NCBI RefSeq assembly: GCF_000271485.2 | Contig: NZ_AKVN02000001.1 | Coordinates: forward strand, 1,120,001-1,184,000 | Direction: 5' to 3' | DNA: 64,000 bases | DNA from: Pelosinus fermentans DSM 17108 | GTDB lineage: Bacteria; Bacillota; Negativicutes; DSM-13327 | Part shown: in pieces, positions 30,842-40,538 of the stretch | Layout of the letters: the number at the start of each line of letters is the position of its first letter | Numbering within the stretch: position 1 is the first letter of the stretch | Notes under the pieces: model-generated | Databases searched by the model: none | What the model was told of the DNA's origin: nothing | The model's input: only the letters and a program-made list of their open reading frames with translations | Translations under genes and position numbers: made by a program

Positions 30842-33162
30842 TAGTATTAAAAGAAAAAATTTTAGAATTCATGAGAACAGAAGCATATAAACCTTTGACT
30901 GCGGAAGAATTAGCCGAGCATATGGAGCTGAAGGGGACAGAATTAAGCGAATTATGGAAGGTTATTGAAGAGCTGGAAAGTAATGCAGATATTATTAAAA
31001 CCCGCTATGATAAATACGGTGTACCTGAACGTATGAATTTAGTAGTAGGGAAGTTAAGCGCCAGCAATAAGGGATATGGCTTTGTAATTCCTGAAAAAGT
31101 TAAAACACCCAATGAAACAGATATTTTCATTCCTCCAGACGGGATGTTAAGTGCCATGCATCATGATCGGGTAGTTGTTCGTGTTCACACCCAGAGCGGG
31201 CAGGGCAAATCCCGGGATGGGGAAATCATCCGCATTGTAAAACGGGCTAATACCCGTATTGTGGGAACCTATGAAGCCAGCCGCAATTTTGGTTTTGTAA
31301 CTCCTGATGATCTTCGTTTAGGTCAGGATATTTTTATTCCCAAGGATGGACAAAATATCGTCCCGAGTGGCGCAAAGGTGGTAGTAGAAGTCACCAAATG
31401 GCCAGAGAAAAAACGGAGTGCTGAAGGCAAGATCATAGAAGTTCTGGGGAATACGGGAGACAGCGGGATTGAAATTCTCTCCATTATCAAAAGGCACAAT
31501 TTGCCGATTGATTTTCCAGCTGAAGTTGCCCAGGCTGCCGAGAATGCTCCAGATGCCATTAGTGAAGAGGAAATATCCGGTCGGCGTGATCTGCGGCATT
31601 TGCCCATTGTAACCATTGATGGAGAAGATGCCAAGGATTTGGATGATGGGGTATATGTCGAACGTTTGAAGAATGGCAACTATCTTCTGGGAGTTTACAT
31701 TGCAGACGTCAGTTATTATGTTCGTGAAAATACGGTACTGGATAAAGAAGCCAGTGAGCGGGGAACCAGCGTGTATTTGGTAGACCGTGTATTGCCCATG
31801 CTGCCTCGCCGCTTGTCAAACGGTATCTGCAGCCTCAATGCCGGGGAAGATCGTTTGGCCATGTCGGCTCATATGGAAATTGACCATAAGGGACAAGTGG
31901 TTAAGTATGAATTATTCCCCAGTGTCATAAGAGTACAGAAACGTTTTTCCTATACGGTAGTGCGTAAGATTTTGGTAGAGCATGATGAAGAATTAATTCA
32001 TGAGCATCAGGAATTGCTGGGACAATTAGAAAATATGGAGCGGTTGTGCCGAATCCTGCGGGAACGAAGAATGCGCCGCGGTGCCATCGATTTTGACTTC
32101 CCGGAACTAAAAGTGAAATTAGATGAAACGGGAAAACCTATTGAGATTATAAAACGAGTCCGCAGTCTAGCCGAATCCATCATTGAAGAATTTATGCTGG
32201 TGGCAAATGAAACTGTGGCTGAGCATATGCATAAGTTAAAGGTTCCTTTTGTTTTCCGTGTGCATGAAGAACCGGATTCGGAAAAAATGGTAAAACTAAA
32301 TAATCTATTGCATAATTTTGGGCAGAGCTTATCCAAGGTAGATGAAGTACAGCCCGCTGCCTTGCAGAAAATTTTAAATCATATCTCAGGACGTCCAGAA
32401 GAAAGGATTATCAGTACGGTTATGCTGCGCTCATTAAAGCAAGCTCGCTATGAAGCACAGAACCTGGGACACTTTGGATTGGCAGCAACCTACTACACTC
32501 ATTTTACATCCCCCATACGACGTTATCCTGATTTAATTGTACATCGCATCCTGCGGGAGACCTTTAATTCAGGAGATATATCAACAAAGCGCAAAGCAAA
32601 ATTAGCAGCCATGCTCCCGGAGATTGCCCTGCATTCCTCTGAAAGAGAGCGGGCGGCTGCAGAAGCAGAACGGGAAACTGTTTCTCTGAAAACCGTAGAA
32701 TATATGGCGCAGTTTGTAGGAGAGCATTTCGACGGGATCATTAACGGCGTTACGGCCTTTGGGATTTTTGTAGAGCTGGAAAATGGAGTAGAAGGTTTAG
32801 TACGTGTATCCAGTATGGAAGATGACTATTATCAATATGTGGAAGAACAATATTCCTTAATTGGTGAGCGCAGTCATAAGATATATCGTCTGGGTGATGC
32901 AGTAAAAGTTATCCTCACCAGAGTCAGCCCGGAAGAGCGCAACATCGACTTTGTCTTAGAGTCCAACAGCGCCTGGATTGAACGATCGATAAATCGAAGA
33001 CCGAGCGGAGGAAGACCTCAAGGAAATGGTGTGAAGAGTGAGGGCGCTGGCAATGGCCGCAGAACTGTCTCTGCTGCGAAAAATAAGAGCAGTAAGGCGA
33101 AGAAGGTTGTGGTAAGCCGTGCCAAACCAAAACCAAAAAGAAATAAGCCCAAGAAGAAGTAA
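30838..33162 (+). CDS. rnr: Ribonuclease R
   Basis: 3'-5' exoribonuclease that degrades structured RNA and works with tmRNA/SmpB. 774 aa: N-terminal helix-turn-helix-like domain, two cold-shock domains (GFVIPE, NFGFVTPDD), the RNB catalytic domain with DGEDAKDLDDGVYVE (near 262, metal-binding Asp residues), an S1 domain (GVTAFGIFVELENGVEGLV near 640) and a Lys/Arg-rich tail. ATG 30838 overlaps the previous stop codon. smpB follows by 30 bases. Confidence 0.96.
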   Translation: MIVLKEKILEFMRTEAYKPLTAEELAEHMELKGTELSELWKVIEELESNADIIKTRYDKYGVPERMNLVVGKLSASNKGYGFVIPEKVKTPNETDIFIPPDGMLSAMHHDRVVVRVHTQSGQGKSRDGEIIRIVKRANTRIVGTYEASRNFGFVTPDDLRLGQDIFIPKDGQNIVPSGAKVVVEVTKWPEKKRSAEGKIIEVLGNTGDSGIEILSIIKRHNLPIDFPAEVAQAAENAPDAISEEEISGRRDLRHLPIVTIDGEDAKDLDDGVYVERLKNGNYLLGVYIADVSYYVRENTVLDKEASERGTSVYLVDRVLPMLPRRLSNGICSLNAGEDRLAMSAHMEIDHKGQVVKYELFPSVIRVQKRFSYTVVRKILVEHDEELIHEHQELLGQLENMERLCRILRERRMRRGAIDFDFPELKVKLDETGKPIEIIKRVRSLAESIIEEFMLVANETVAEHMHKLKVPFVFRVHEEPDSEKMVKLNNLLHNFGQSLSKVDEVQPAALQKILNHISGRPEERIISTVMLRSLKQARYEAQNLGHFGLAATYYTHFTSPIRRYPDLIVHRILRETFNSGDISTKRKAKLAAMLPEIALHSSERERAAAEAERETVSLKTVEYMAQFVGEHFDGIINGVTAFGIFVELENGVEGLVRVSSMEDDYYQYVEEQYSLIGERSHKIYRLGDAVKVILTRVSPEERNIDFVLESNSAWIERSINRRPSGGRPQGNGVKSEGAGNGRRTVSAAKNKSSKAKKVVVSRAKPKPKRNKPKKK

Positions 33163-33192
33163 AGAGATAATGCGGTATCGAGGTGAGTTTTT

Positions 33193-33666
33193 TTGAAAGA
33201 TGCAACAGCCAGTATTAAAATCATTACAGAAAACAGGAAAGCCAGACATGACTATCATATACATGAGAGTTATGAAACGGGTATCGTACTGACAGGGACA
33301 GAGGTGAAATCTCTGCGGGCGGGCAAGGCCAATTTAAAGGATGCCTATGCTAGGATTGAGAAATCCGAGCTCATGCTGCATAATGCCCATATTAGTCCCT
33401 ATGATGCAGGGAATCGCTTTAACCACGAACCGCTGCGGGTTCGTAAGCTGTTAATGCATCGCAGCGAAATTGATAAATTGCTTGGTAAAACCAAAGAAAA
33501 AGGATATACCTTGGTGCCTTTGAAAATGTATTTTGCTCATGGTTTAGCAAAATTGCAATTAGGATTGGCTACAGGAAAGAAAAACTTTGATAAACGTCAA
33601 GATATGGCTGAGCGGGATGCCAAACGGGAAATGGACCGGGAATTTCGTGAAAGACAAAAAGAATGA
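33193..33666 (+). CDS. smpB: SsrA-binding protein SmpB
   Basis: Brings tmRNA to stalled ribosomes. 157 aa with [32 protein letters not shown] and the basic C-terminal tail that mimics an anticodon arm. TTG 33193 follows GAGGTGAG at seven bases. In many Firmicutes the tmRNA gene follows directly; here a short terminator and then a regulator follow, and I see no ssrA in the window. Confidence 0.95.
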   Translation: MKDATASIKIITENRKARHDYHIHESYETGIVLTGTEVKSLRAGKANLKDAYARIEKSELMLHNAHISPYDAGNRFNHEPLRVRKLLMHRSEIDKLLGKTKEKGYTLVPLKMYFAHGLAKLQLGLATGKKNFDKRQDMAERDAKREMDREFRERQKE

Positions 33667-33672
33667 ATCAAG

Positions 33673-33703
33673 AGCAGGCTCTTCTGTGAGCCTGCTTTTT
33701 ATT
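33673..33703 (+). terminator. smpB terminator
   Basis: AGCAGGCTC and GAGCCTGCT form a 9-bp stem with a TTCTGT loop, followed by TTTTATTATTTT. Confidence 0.9.
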
Positions 33704-33785
33704 ATTTTAAAAGAACGTGGCAGGAAGGTTTTTTTGTAACATCGACGAAGGATATAATGGGGAAAAACCAGGGAGGCAAAAGACG

Positions 33786-35726
33786 GTGAAAGATGTTCAA
33801 GATAGCAGTAAAGTAAGGCTGGCTTTAATTTCAACCTATCCAGGGATGTCCATGATATTTAAACAGGTAGCAGAACGGGCCGGATTCGATCCGTATATTA
33901 CAGTAGCTGCTCTTGGCGAGGCGGCGATAATTGCAAAGAGTATTGAGCCGCAGATCGATGTGATTTTGAGCAGAGGCGGAACTGCTGAATATATAAAAGA
34001 AGCAGTTGAGATTCCGGTGGTGGCAATTCCTGTTACGCCATTTGATGTAATGCGCTCTATATCTGAAAATAAAAAATGTATGGAAAAACTTTATAAAAAA
34101 ATCGCATTATTTTCTTATAAAGAAAAAATGTCTGGTATTCGTGATATCGAAAAAATGCTTGGATTAGAGATTTATGAGTATACGTTTCATTTGCAGGAAG
34201 ATATAGAAGCGGGTATCCTGGATGCAAAGAAAAAAGGAATTGCCCTTGTTATGGGAGGTATTTTAGCGATACGATTAGCTCAAACCTATAATTTAGAAAG
34301 TATTTTAATTGAGTGCGGCGAGGAGGCGCTCTATCGTTCCATGTATGAAGCGGTAAATTTAGCTGAGCTGAGGCGTGTGGAACGCAGCAGAGCCGCTCGG
34401 ATTAAAGTGGTATTGGATTCTGTTGTTCAGGGTGTTATTGCCACAGATGAAATGGGATATGTAACGATATATAACCCTGCAGCCCAGAGGATATTTAACA
34501 TCCCGAGTGAACAGGTACTGGGAAAAAAGGTGCAGGATGTGATTCCCAATACGCAAATGCACAAAGTGTTAGAGAGCGGTGAGGTGCAAATGGCGGAATT
34601 ACAGGAGGTAAATGGCGGCATTATTGCAACGAGCCGAATTCCGATTTTGGTTGACAGCAAACGGTTTGGTGTTGTTAGTACCTTTGAAGATGTGACTAAA
34701 ATTCAATATTTGGAGCAGCAAATTCGGAAACAAATGCATGCCAAAGGCTTTATCGCCAAATATACCTTCAAGGATATTTTGACAATAAGTCCTATCATGA
34801 TTGAACTAAAGGAGATGGCCGTCTTGTATGCCACCACGGACTCTTCTGTACTGATCCAAGGGGAGTCTGGCACAGGAAAAGAGCTGTTTTCACAAAGCAT
34901 CCATTGTCACAGCAGGCGCAGCAGCGGACCCTTCGTAGCTGTTAACTGCGCTGCCATACCAGAGCATTTGCTGGAAAGTGAACTATTTGGCTATGAAGGC
35001 GGAGCTTTTACGGGGGCCAAAAAAGAAGGTAAACAAGGATTATTTGAATTAGCTCATAAAGGGACGATCTTCTTAGATGAGATTGGGGAAATTCCTAAAG
35101 CTTTGCAGGCAAGGCTGCTTCGGGTGCTGCAAGAAAAAGAAATTATGCGAGTCGGCGGGGATAAAATCATACCCATTGATATTCGAATCATTAGTGCCAC
35201 GAATAAAAATCTTGAGAAAAAAATGGAACAAGGTGAATTCCGTGAGGATTTGTACTATCGTTTGAATGTATTTAATTTAAAAATACCTCCTCTTAGGGAA
35301 CGAAAAGAGGATATTATTGTGCTTGCCATGGCATTTTTGGAACGGTTTTCTACAGATTTAGATTCCCCTGCCATAGCACGGGAACTAAAATCCTCATTGG
35401 TTGTATATGATTGGCCGGGCAACATTCGGGAATTATATAATATTATGGAACGTTTATCCTTAATGATTAGTATTTCAAAAAAAAAATGGAGCCTGGAAAA
35501 AATGCTGCAAAAAGTGATGTATGATTCCATCTCTAATCCCAATCATGATTCCATTGCGATCAAAGTGGATTTAGACCAGGGATTAAAGCCGGCAATTGAA
35601 CAAGTGGAAAAAATAATCATTGATACCATGCTGGCAAGATGTGATCAAAGACAAGAATTGGCGGCAAAAAAGTTAGGGATTGGGCGTACTACTTTGTGGC
35701 GAAAGGGTAAAATTAGCGATAAATAA
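33786..35726 (+). CDS. Sigma-54-dependent activator with PrpR N-terminal and PAS domains
   Basis: 646 aa from GTG 33786, which has GGGAGG nine bases upstream (the frame runs back to 33717 without a site). Domains: PrpR_N-type sensor (1-190), PAS (about 205-320, YNPAAQRIFNIP), sigma-54 interaction AAA+ domain (about 340-570) with Walker A GESGTGKE, the sigma-54 contact loop GAFTGAKK and Walker B TIFLDEIGE, and a Fis-type HTH (AAKKLGIGRTTLWRK). PrpR_N domains sense small carbon compounds. The next operon has a clear sigma-54 promoter, so it is the likely target. Confidence 0.92.
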   Translation: MKDVQDSSKVRLALISTYPGMSMIFKQVAERAGFDPYITVAALGEAAIIAKSIEPQIDVILSRGGTAEYIKEAVEIPVVAIPVTPFDVMRSISENKKCMEKLYKKIALFSYKEKMSGIRDIEKMLGLEIYEYTFHLQEDIEAGILDAKKKGIALVMGGILAIRLAQTYNLESILIECGEEALYRSMYEAVNLAELRRVERSRAARIKVVLDSVVQGVIATDEMGYVTIYNPAAQRIFNIPSEQVLGKKVQDVIPNTQMHKVLESGEVQMAELQEVNGGIIATSRIPILVDSKRFGVVSTFEDVTKIQYLEQQIRKQMHAKGFIAKYTFKDILTISPIMIELKEMAVLYATTDSSVLIQGESGTGKELFSQSIHCHSRRSSGPFVAVNCAAIPEHLLESELFGYEGGAFTGAKKEGKQGLFELAHKGTIFLDEIGEIPKALQARLLRVLQEKEIMRVGGDKIIPIDIRIISATNKNLEKKMEQGEFREDLYYRLNVFNLKIPPLRERKEDIIVLAMAFLERFSTDLDSPAIARELKSSLVVYDWPGNIRELYNIMERLSLMISISKKKWSLEKMLQKVMYDSISNPNHDSIAIKVDLDQGLKPAIEQVEKIIIDTMLARCDQRQELAAKKLGIGRTTLWRKGKISDK

Positions 35727-35731
35727 AAAAC

Positions 35732-35836
35732 GTTTCAATAGTGGAATTTGATGTTTCTAAAATGATACGGAATATTAGTAAAAGAATTAAAGAAGATTAG
35801 AATTAAAAAATGAAAGTTACGTTTCAATAATGAAAT
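35732..35836 (+). promoter_or_regulatory. Three candidate activator sites (UAS) before the sigma-54 promoter
   Basis: GTTTCAATAGTGGAAT (35732), GTTTCTAAAATGATAC (35753) and GTTTCAATAATGAAAT (35821) share an imperfect GTTTCA-N4-TGAAAY palindrome. The first two are 21 bp apart, two helical turns. They lie 40-145 bp upstream of the -24/-12 element, where enhancer proteins bind. Confidence 0.5.
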
Positions 35837-35850
35837 AAGGTTTTTGATAA

Positions 35851-35893
35851 GCATGCCAATACTAAGGATTTTAGTATTGGCATGCTTTTTGCA
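35851..35893 (+). promoter_or_regulatory. Sigma-54 promoter embedded in a perfect 35-bp palindrome
   Basis: TGGCATGCTTTTTGCA at 35878-35893 fits the -24/-12 consensus with the required GG-GC spacing. The -24 half also forms the right arm of a palindrome: GCATGCCAATACTAA (35851-35865), GGATT, TTAGTATTGGCATGC (35871-35885), with no mismatch. The palindrome could bind a repressor that blocks sigma-54, or be a terminator for the regulator gene. Confidence 0.75.
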
Positions 35894-35974
35894 ACATATA
35901 GTGATAGGCGGCCTGAAGAGTAAGAACATTGGGAAGTCCTTTCAAAAAAACTAAACAGGTAGGAGGAGTTACAG

Positions 35975-37168
35975 ATGCAGTATAATGGCGCATTAGCAGG
36001 AGTAAAAGTTTTAGATTTGACGAGGGTGCTTGCCGGACCTTTTGCCACGATGATGTTGGCGGATATGGGAGCAGAGGTAATCAAAATTGAGGTTCCCGGA
36101 AGTGGAGATGACAGTAGACAATTCGGACCATTTATAAATGGAGAAAGTTCTTATTACATGAATTTGAATCGTAATAAAAAAGGTGTCACTTTGAACTTAA
36201 AGGGGCGAGGCAAAGAAATCTTTTTGGAGATGGTAAAAAAGGCTGACATTGTAGTAGAAAATTATCGTCCAGGAACCATGGAAAAACTTGGGCTTGGTTA
36301 TGAAGAGTTGAAAAAAGTTAATCCAAAGATTGTTTATGGAGCGGTGTCTGGGTTTGGTCATTATGGACCGTATAAAGATCGGGCAGGATATGACATCATT
36401 GGTCAGGCTATGAGCGGGCTTATGAGTACGACAGGCTGGCCTGGTGGTGAACCAACAAGGACGGGGACGGCCATGTCAGATATTTTGGCTGGACTTTCCG
36501 TTGCCATCGGTCTTTTAGCTGCCTTGCGTCATCGGGATGTTACAGGATATGGGCAGAAGGTGGATGTTTCCTTAGTGGATGCAACAGTGGCAAGCATGGA
36601 AATTATTAATCAAATTTACTTGGTAGAAGGGCGCCTGCCTCAGCGGATTGGCAATCGATATGAGTCTACCTATCCCTATGACTCTTTTAAAGCAAATGAT
36701 GGGAGTTTGGTGATTGGTGCTGCCAATGATAAGTTATGGCAAAAACTATGTGTCATTATGGGGCAGCCGGAATTGGGGGAAAAGGCTGAATTTGATACCA
36801 ACTGGAAACGGGTACAGCGGCATGAAGAGGTAAAAGTCCTTGTCGAAGCTTGGACAATTACGAAACCTGTGAAGGAAATTGTTGATGCATTGCTTGCAGT
36901 TGGTATTCCCGCAGCTCCGATTAATAATATCGAGCAAGTTGTCAATGATCCGCATATTGCTGGTGCTCGGGAAATGTTTGTAGAAGTGGATCATCCCAAA
37001 GCTGGCAAGATGAAAATTACGGGCAGCCATATAAAACTTTCGGATACGAAACCTTGTATTAAAACGCCGGCTCCCTTGCTTGGTCAGCATAATGAAGAGG
37101 TATATAAGGATTTTCTAGGCCTGAGTGCAGATGAAATCGCGGCTATGAAAAAGGATGGTCTATTATAA
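35975..37168 (+). CDS. Class III CoA-transferase (CaiB/BaiF family)
   Basis: Moves CoA between carboxylic acids. 397 aa with the family N-terminus VLDLTRVLAGPFATMMLADM, VENYRPGTMEKLGLGYEEL, and GTAMSDILAGL, where the Asp is the usual catalytic residue (near 169). AGGAGG precedes the ATG. It is followed by an HMG-CoA-lyase-like gene 15 bases on and an MFS carrier, so it probably activates the imported acid as a CoA thioester. Human SUGCT of this family uses 3-hydroxy-3-methylglutarate, making that a candidate substrate; this is inference. Confidence 0.9.
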   Translation: MQYNGALAGVKVLDLTRVLAGPFATMMLADMGAEVIKIEVPGSGDDSRQFGPFINGESSYYMNLNRNKKGVTLNLKGRGKEIFLEMVKKADIVVENYRPGTMEKLGLGYEELKKVNPKIVYGAVSGFGHYGPYKDRAGYDIIGQAMSGLMSTTGWPGGEPTRTGTAMSDILAGLSVAIGLLAALRHRDVTGYGQKVDVSLVDATVASMEIINQIYLVEGRLPQRIGNRYESTYPYDSFKANDGSLVIGAANDKLWQKLCVIMGQPELGEKAEFDTNWKRVQRHEEVKVLVEAWTITKPVKEIVDALLAVGIPAAPINNIEQVVNDPHIAGAREMFVEVDHPKAGKMKITGSHIKLSDTKPCIKTPAPLLGQHNEEVYKDFLGLSADEIAAMKKDGLL

Positions 37169-37183
37169 GAGGGGGAGAAGGAT

Positions 37184-38092
37184 ATGTTAGCGTTTCCTAA
37201 ACAAGTTCAGATCGTTGAGGTTGGTCCTCGGGATGGTTTTCAAAATATTAAAACTTTTATTGAAACTAAGGTGAAGCAGCAGGTAATAGATGGTATAATC
37301 GCTGCGGGAGTGCAGGCTATGGAAGTGACGTCTTTTGTTCATCCTAAGGCGATTCCTCAGATGGTGGATGCGGCCCAGATCGCAAAAGCAGCTGCTCAGG
37401 CGGCGGGAGATACCTTTCGGGGACTCGCTCTTATCCCTAATTTAACAGGGGCAAAAAAAGCCTATGAGTGCGGCATTAGGGAAGTAACCTATGTGATATC
37501 AGCAAGTGAACAGCATAATCTTGCGAATATAAATCGAACAAGAGAACAGTCGTTGGAAGATCTTCAAAAGATTGTTACCCAAGTACCAGAGCTGGCAGTG
37601 AGGCTGGATGTTGCAACAGCCTTCGGCTGCCCTCTTGGGGGAAAGGTAGACGATGAAATGGTTGTTAGCCTGATTGAGTCAGCGCTGCAAATTGGTGTGC
37701 AGTCAGTAGTTTTATGCGATACCATTGGAGTTGCCCATCCTAAGCAGGTATATGAGCGGGCAAGAACTGTGAAAAATAGATTCTCCGATGTTTCTTTTGG
37801 TCTGCACCTTCATGATACTCGTGGTATGGGGCTTGCCAATACGCTGGCGGGTCTGGATGCTGGCATTACCATATTTGAGTCTTCCATCGGCGGTTTGGGC
37901 GGATGCCCCTTTGCTCCGGGAGCTGCTGGCAATACAGCTACAGAAGATTTGGTAAATATGTTTCATGGTATGGGGATCTCTACTGGTATTGATTTGGAAC
38001 GATATTTAGCCGTGGTTCAAATGGTGCGAGAAAAAATTCAAGATGTATTGACGGGGCACATGGCATATGCCCGTCAATATGACGATATATAA
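37184..38092 (+). CDS. Hydroxymethylglutaryl-CoA lyase family protein
   Basis: Cleaves HMG-CoA, or a related 3-hydroxy-acyl-CoA, to acetyl-CoA plus a keto acid. 302 aa TIM barrel with GPRDGFQNI (catalytic Arg-Asp, near residue 13), LHLHDTRGMG (metal-binding His pair, near 207) and the family signature GGLGGCPFAPGAAGN (near 235) containing the active-site Cys. These match true HMG-CoA lyases more than isopropylmalate synthases. Partner of the CoA-transferase upstream. Confidence 0.9.
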   Translation: MLAFPKQVQIVEVGPRDGFQNIKTFIETKVKQQVIDGIIAAGVQAMEVTSFVHPKAIPQMVDAAQIAKAAAQAAGDTFRGLALIPNLTGAKKAYECGIREVTYVISASEQHNLANINRTREQSLEDLQKIVTQVPELAVRLDVATAFGCPLGGKVDDEMVVSLIESALQIGVQSVVLCDTIGVAHPKQVYERARTVKNRFSDVSFGLHLHDTRGMGLANTLAGLDAGITIFESSIGGLGGCPFAPGAAGNTATEDLVNMFHGMGISTGIDLERYLAVVQMVREKIQDVLTGHMAYARQYDDI

Positions 38093-38131
38093 AAAAATGC
38101 AGTTGGTGCAATTATAAAAGGAGGATTCATA

Positions 38132-39490
38132 ATGACCCTAGCTGAAAAAAACGCTACCGCAGCAAAAAAGACTATGGGAAAAATGACAAATTACCGCTGG
38201 TGGGTGATGATGTTTATCTTTGTAATCTATACAGTTGCCAATGCTGACAGGGCAAATATCGGTTTTGCTCTGCCCTATATCCGCGAAGAGTTTGCCATGA
38301 GCAATACGGAGGCGGGAGCTCTTATTAGTTTATTTTTTATCGGATATTCCCTTGGGCAAATCCCTTCGGGATTTTTGACGAGCCGATTTGGTATTCGCAA
38401 AATGTTTACTGCGGGCATGTTTTTAACTTCTGCCTTTACAGGAATGATGGGAGTTGTAGACTCTGCCTTTCATCTCAAAATTCTTCGTACAATGGTGGGG
38501 TTGGCAGAGTCTCCTGTTGTGATTGGCTGCACAGCGACGATCAACAATTGGTTTCCTGCAAAAGAAAAGGGAACGGCTACGGGAATATTCTTGGCGGGAT
38601 CTAAAGTCGGCCCTCTGATTGTTCCTCCATTATGTGCTTGGATTATTATGACCTTTGGCTGGCGAGAAATTTTTCTATTCTTCATGATACCAGGAGTGTT
38701 ATTGTCGATATTCTGGTATCTAATGGTCAGAAGTCAGCCGGGAGAAAGCAAATTTGTTTCAGCGTCAGAACTTCAATATATTCAAACAGAAGAAACGGCT
38801 GTAGCGAAGGCGGAGCGAAATAAAGAATACAAACTTTGGTGGCTGGATAAAATAGTTCGTGCAAAAAAGGTTATACCCCTCAATAGTTCTAAGCAGGTGT
38901 TTCGTTCCTGGGATATATACGGTGCAGCACTGGGGTATTTCTTTATTATTGGTATTTCCAGCATTATGATGTCTTGGCTGCCGACATACTTGGTTACTAT
39001 AAAAAAATTCGCGATTATGAAAACTGCTTTTGTTGCGGCATCACCTTTTGCCGGGACAGTAGTAGGTAATTTTCTTGGTGGCTGGTTATCGGATAAATAT
39101 TTAAATAAGCGCCGTAAGCCATTGATGATGGTTACCGCCTTTTCCGCAAGTTTGATGATGTATTCATTGGTGCATGCGCCTAATGATCCTGTTTTGCTGG
39201 CGATGCTGCTCTTTATTACAGGCGTGTTCTTTAGCTTAGGATATTCGGCTTTTGCCTGCTATCCTATGGGACGGGTTGATAAAGAAAATTATCCAATTGC
39301 GTGGGGGATTGTTAACACGGGCGGCCAGCTTGGCGGAGCTTGTTTTCCTCTTATTGTCGGAATCATTTTGGATAAATTCAGCTGGAATGCGGTATTTGTC
39401 TCAATGGCTGTTGGTTCAATGATTTGCCTGTTAATTGTTTCAACGATTGTTGAGCCTGTTGAAGATCCGCTGGAGCGCCCCTTCCGCTGA
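38132..39490 (+). CDS. MFS transporter, anion:cation symporter type
   Basis: 452 aa with 12 predicted membrane segments. The start VNADRANIGFALPYIREEF-like region (NADRANIGFA) and GYSLGQIPSGFL are typical of the ACS family that imports organic anions (hexuronates, tartrate, phthalate). AAGGAGG precedes the ATG. Third gene of the sigma-54 operon, so it most likely imports the acid handled by the CoA-transferase and lyase. Confidence 0.88.
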   Translation: MTLAEKNATAAKKTMGKMTNYRWWVMMFIFVIYTVANADRANIGFALPYIREEFAMSNTEAGALISLFFIGYSLGQIPSGFLTSRFGIRKMFTAGMFLTSAFTGMMGVVDSAFHLKILRTMVGLAESPVVIGCTATINNWFPAKEKGTATGIFLAGSKVGPLIVPPLCAWIIMTFGWREIFLFFMIPGVLLSIFWYLMVRSQPGESKFVSASELQYIQTEETAVAKAERNKEYKLWWLDKIVRAKKVIPLNSSKQVFRSWDIYGAALGYFFIIGISSIMMSWLPTYLVTIKKFAIMKTAFVAASPFAGTVVGNFLGGWLSDKYLNKRRKPLMMVTAFSASLMMYSLVHAPNDPVLLAMLLFITGVFFSLGYSAFACYPMGRVDKENYPIAWGIVNTGGQLGGACFPLIVGIILDKFSWNAVFVSMAVGSMICLLIVSTIVEPVEDPLERPFR

Positions 39491-39708
39491 TAGGCAGTAT
39501 GATGTAACTTTATAAAATTCATGATAAAATAAGATCACTTTTGTATTAAAACAAATTGTGGTCTTATTTGTCTGATAACTGGGAATTTTTGCTTAATTGT
39601 TTTTGAAGATTATATAATGCAGCAAATTATCATTTAGGAAAATTGTGCAGGAATTTTCTATTTAATGATAAATTAAAGAAATAATAAGCAACTAAGGAGT
39701 CTAAAATT
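39491..39708 (+). promoter_or_regulatory. Intergenic region with a weaker sigma-H-like promoter
   Basis: GCAGGAATT (39647-39655), 11 nt, GATAAATTA (39667-39675): same geometry as the elements at 2595, 2733 and 13601, with one mismatch in the -10 core (A for G). It lies 34 bp before the TauE/SafE gene. Confidence 0.4.
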
Positions 39709-40470
39709 ATGCTGATTGTTCTTGTAATGTTTGCATTAGGGTTATTACTTGGTTTTATTGGTGCCGGGGGTGCCGGTGTGGTGATAGCGGTTTTAACCGT
39801 AGTATTCGGTATTCCTATACACACTGCTTTGGGAACGTCTCTTAGCGCTATGATTTTTACTATGATATCGGGTGCATACAGCCATTTTCGAGAAGGGAAT
39901 GTGGTGGTGAAAAATGGCGCAGCAATTGGTATCTTTGGTGCTATAGGTGCTTTTATTGGAGCGCAGATTGCAGCTGGTTTGCCGGCGAAAGAGCTTAAGT
40001 GGATGACGGCCTGTATGCTGCTGCTATCAGCTCTTTTGCTTTGGTTAAGAATCTTTTTTGCTAATAAGGGAATTTTTGCACAAAGTGAAAGTGAAGCTGG
40101 TCCTACTGGAATATCTTTCTGGTTAACGGCCTCCGGTCTTGGTCTTGTTACAGGGGTTTTATCGGGAACCTTTGGAATTGGTGCTACTCCGTTTATTCAA
40201 ATTGGCTTATTGGTCTTCTTTCATATGTCTATCCACCAGTCGGCGGGTACAACCATGCTTGTCATTCTGCCGATTGCATTATTGGGCGGCTTGGGCTATT
40301 TAACAGCTGGTCACTTGGATGTACTGCTGCTGTTTAAAGTAACCATAGGGCTGATTGTTGGCGCTTACATTGGCGCAAAATTTACCAGACGCTTAGATCC
40401 ATTTATTTTAAAGATTTCCATGGTAGCCGTACCCATATTTGGCGGGCTGCTGCTGCTGTTTGGCCGCTAG
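39709..40470 (+). CDS. TauE/SafE family membrane permease
   Basis: 253 aa with about eight hydrophobic segments in two similar halves: GLLLGFIGAGGAGVVIAVLT at the N-terminus and LVTGVLSGTFGIGATPFIQI near residue 145, the repeated signature of the sulfite exporter TauE/SafE family. These export or import sulfonates, sulfite or organic anions. It has its own putative promoter and follows the sigma-54 operon by about 220 bp. Substrate unknown. Confidence 0.88.
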   Translation: MLIVLVMFALGLLLGFIGAGGAGVVIAVLTVVFGIPIHTALGTSLSAMIFTMISGAYSHFREGNVVVKNGAAIGIFGAIGAFIGAQIAAGLPAKELKWMTACMLLLSALLLWLRIFFANKGIFAQSESEAGPTGISFWLTASGLGLVTGVLSGTFGIGATPFIQIGLLVFFHMSIHQSAGTTMLVILPIALLGGLGYLTAGHLDVLLLFKVTIGLIVGAYIGAKFTRRLDPFILKISMVAVPIFGGLLLLFGR

Positions 40471-40538
40471 AATTGAAGGGAAAATATGCAATACATAGAT
40501 ATTGTGTAAGATGTTATTTGAGGAGTAAAAAATATTTT

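Noticed and set aside
33720-33758. GCAGGAAGG before the first sigma-54 activator as another sigma-H-like promoter
   Set aside because: The GAA half is 27 instead of 23 bases away, so the spacing rule of the other copies is broken.
33667-33785. Looked for tmRNA (ssrA) after smpB
   Set aside because: Only a terminator and a regulator leader are present; none of the conserved tmRNA ends were found.
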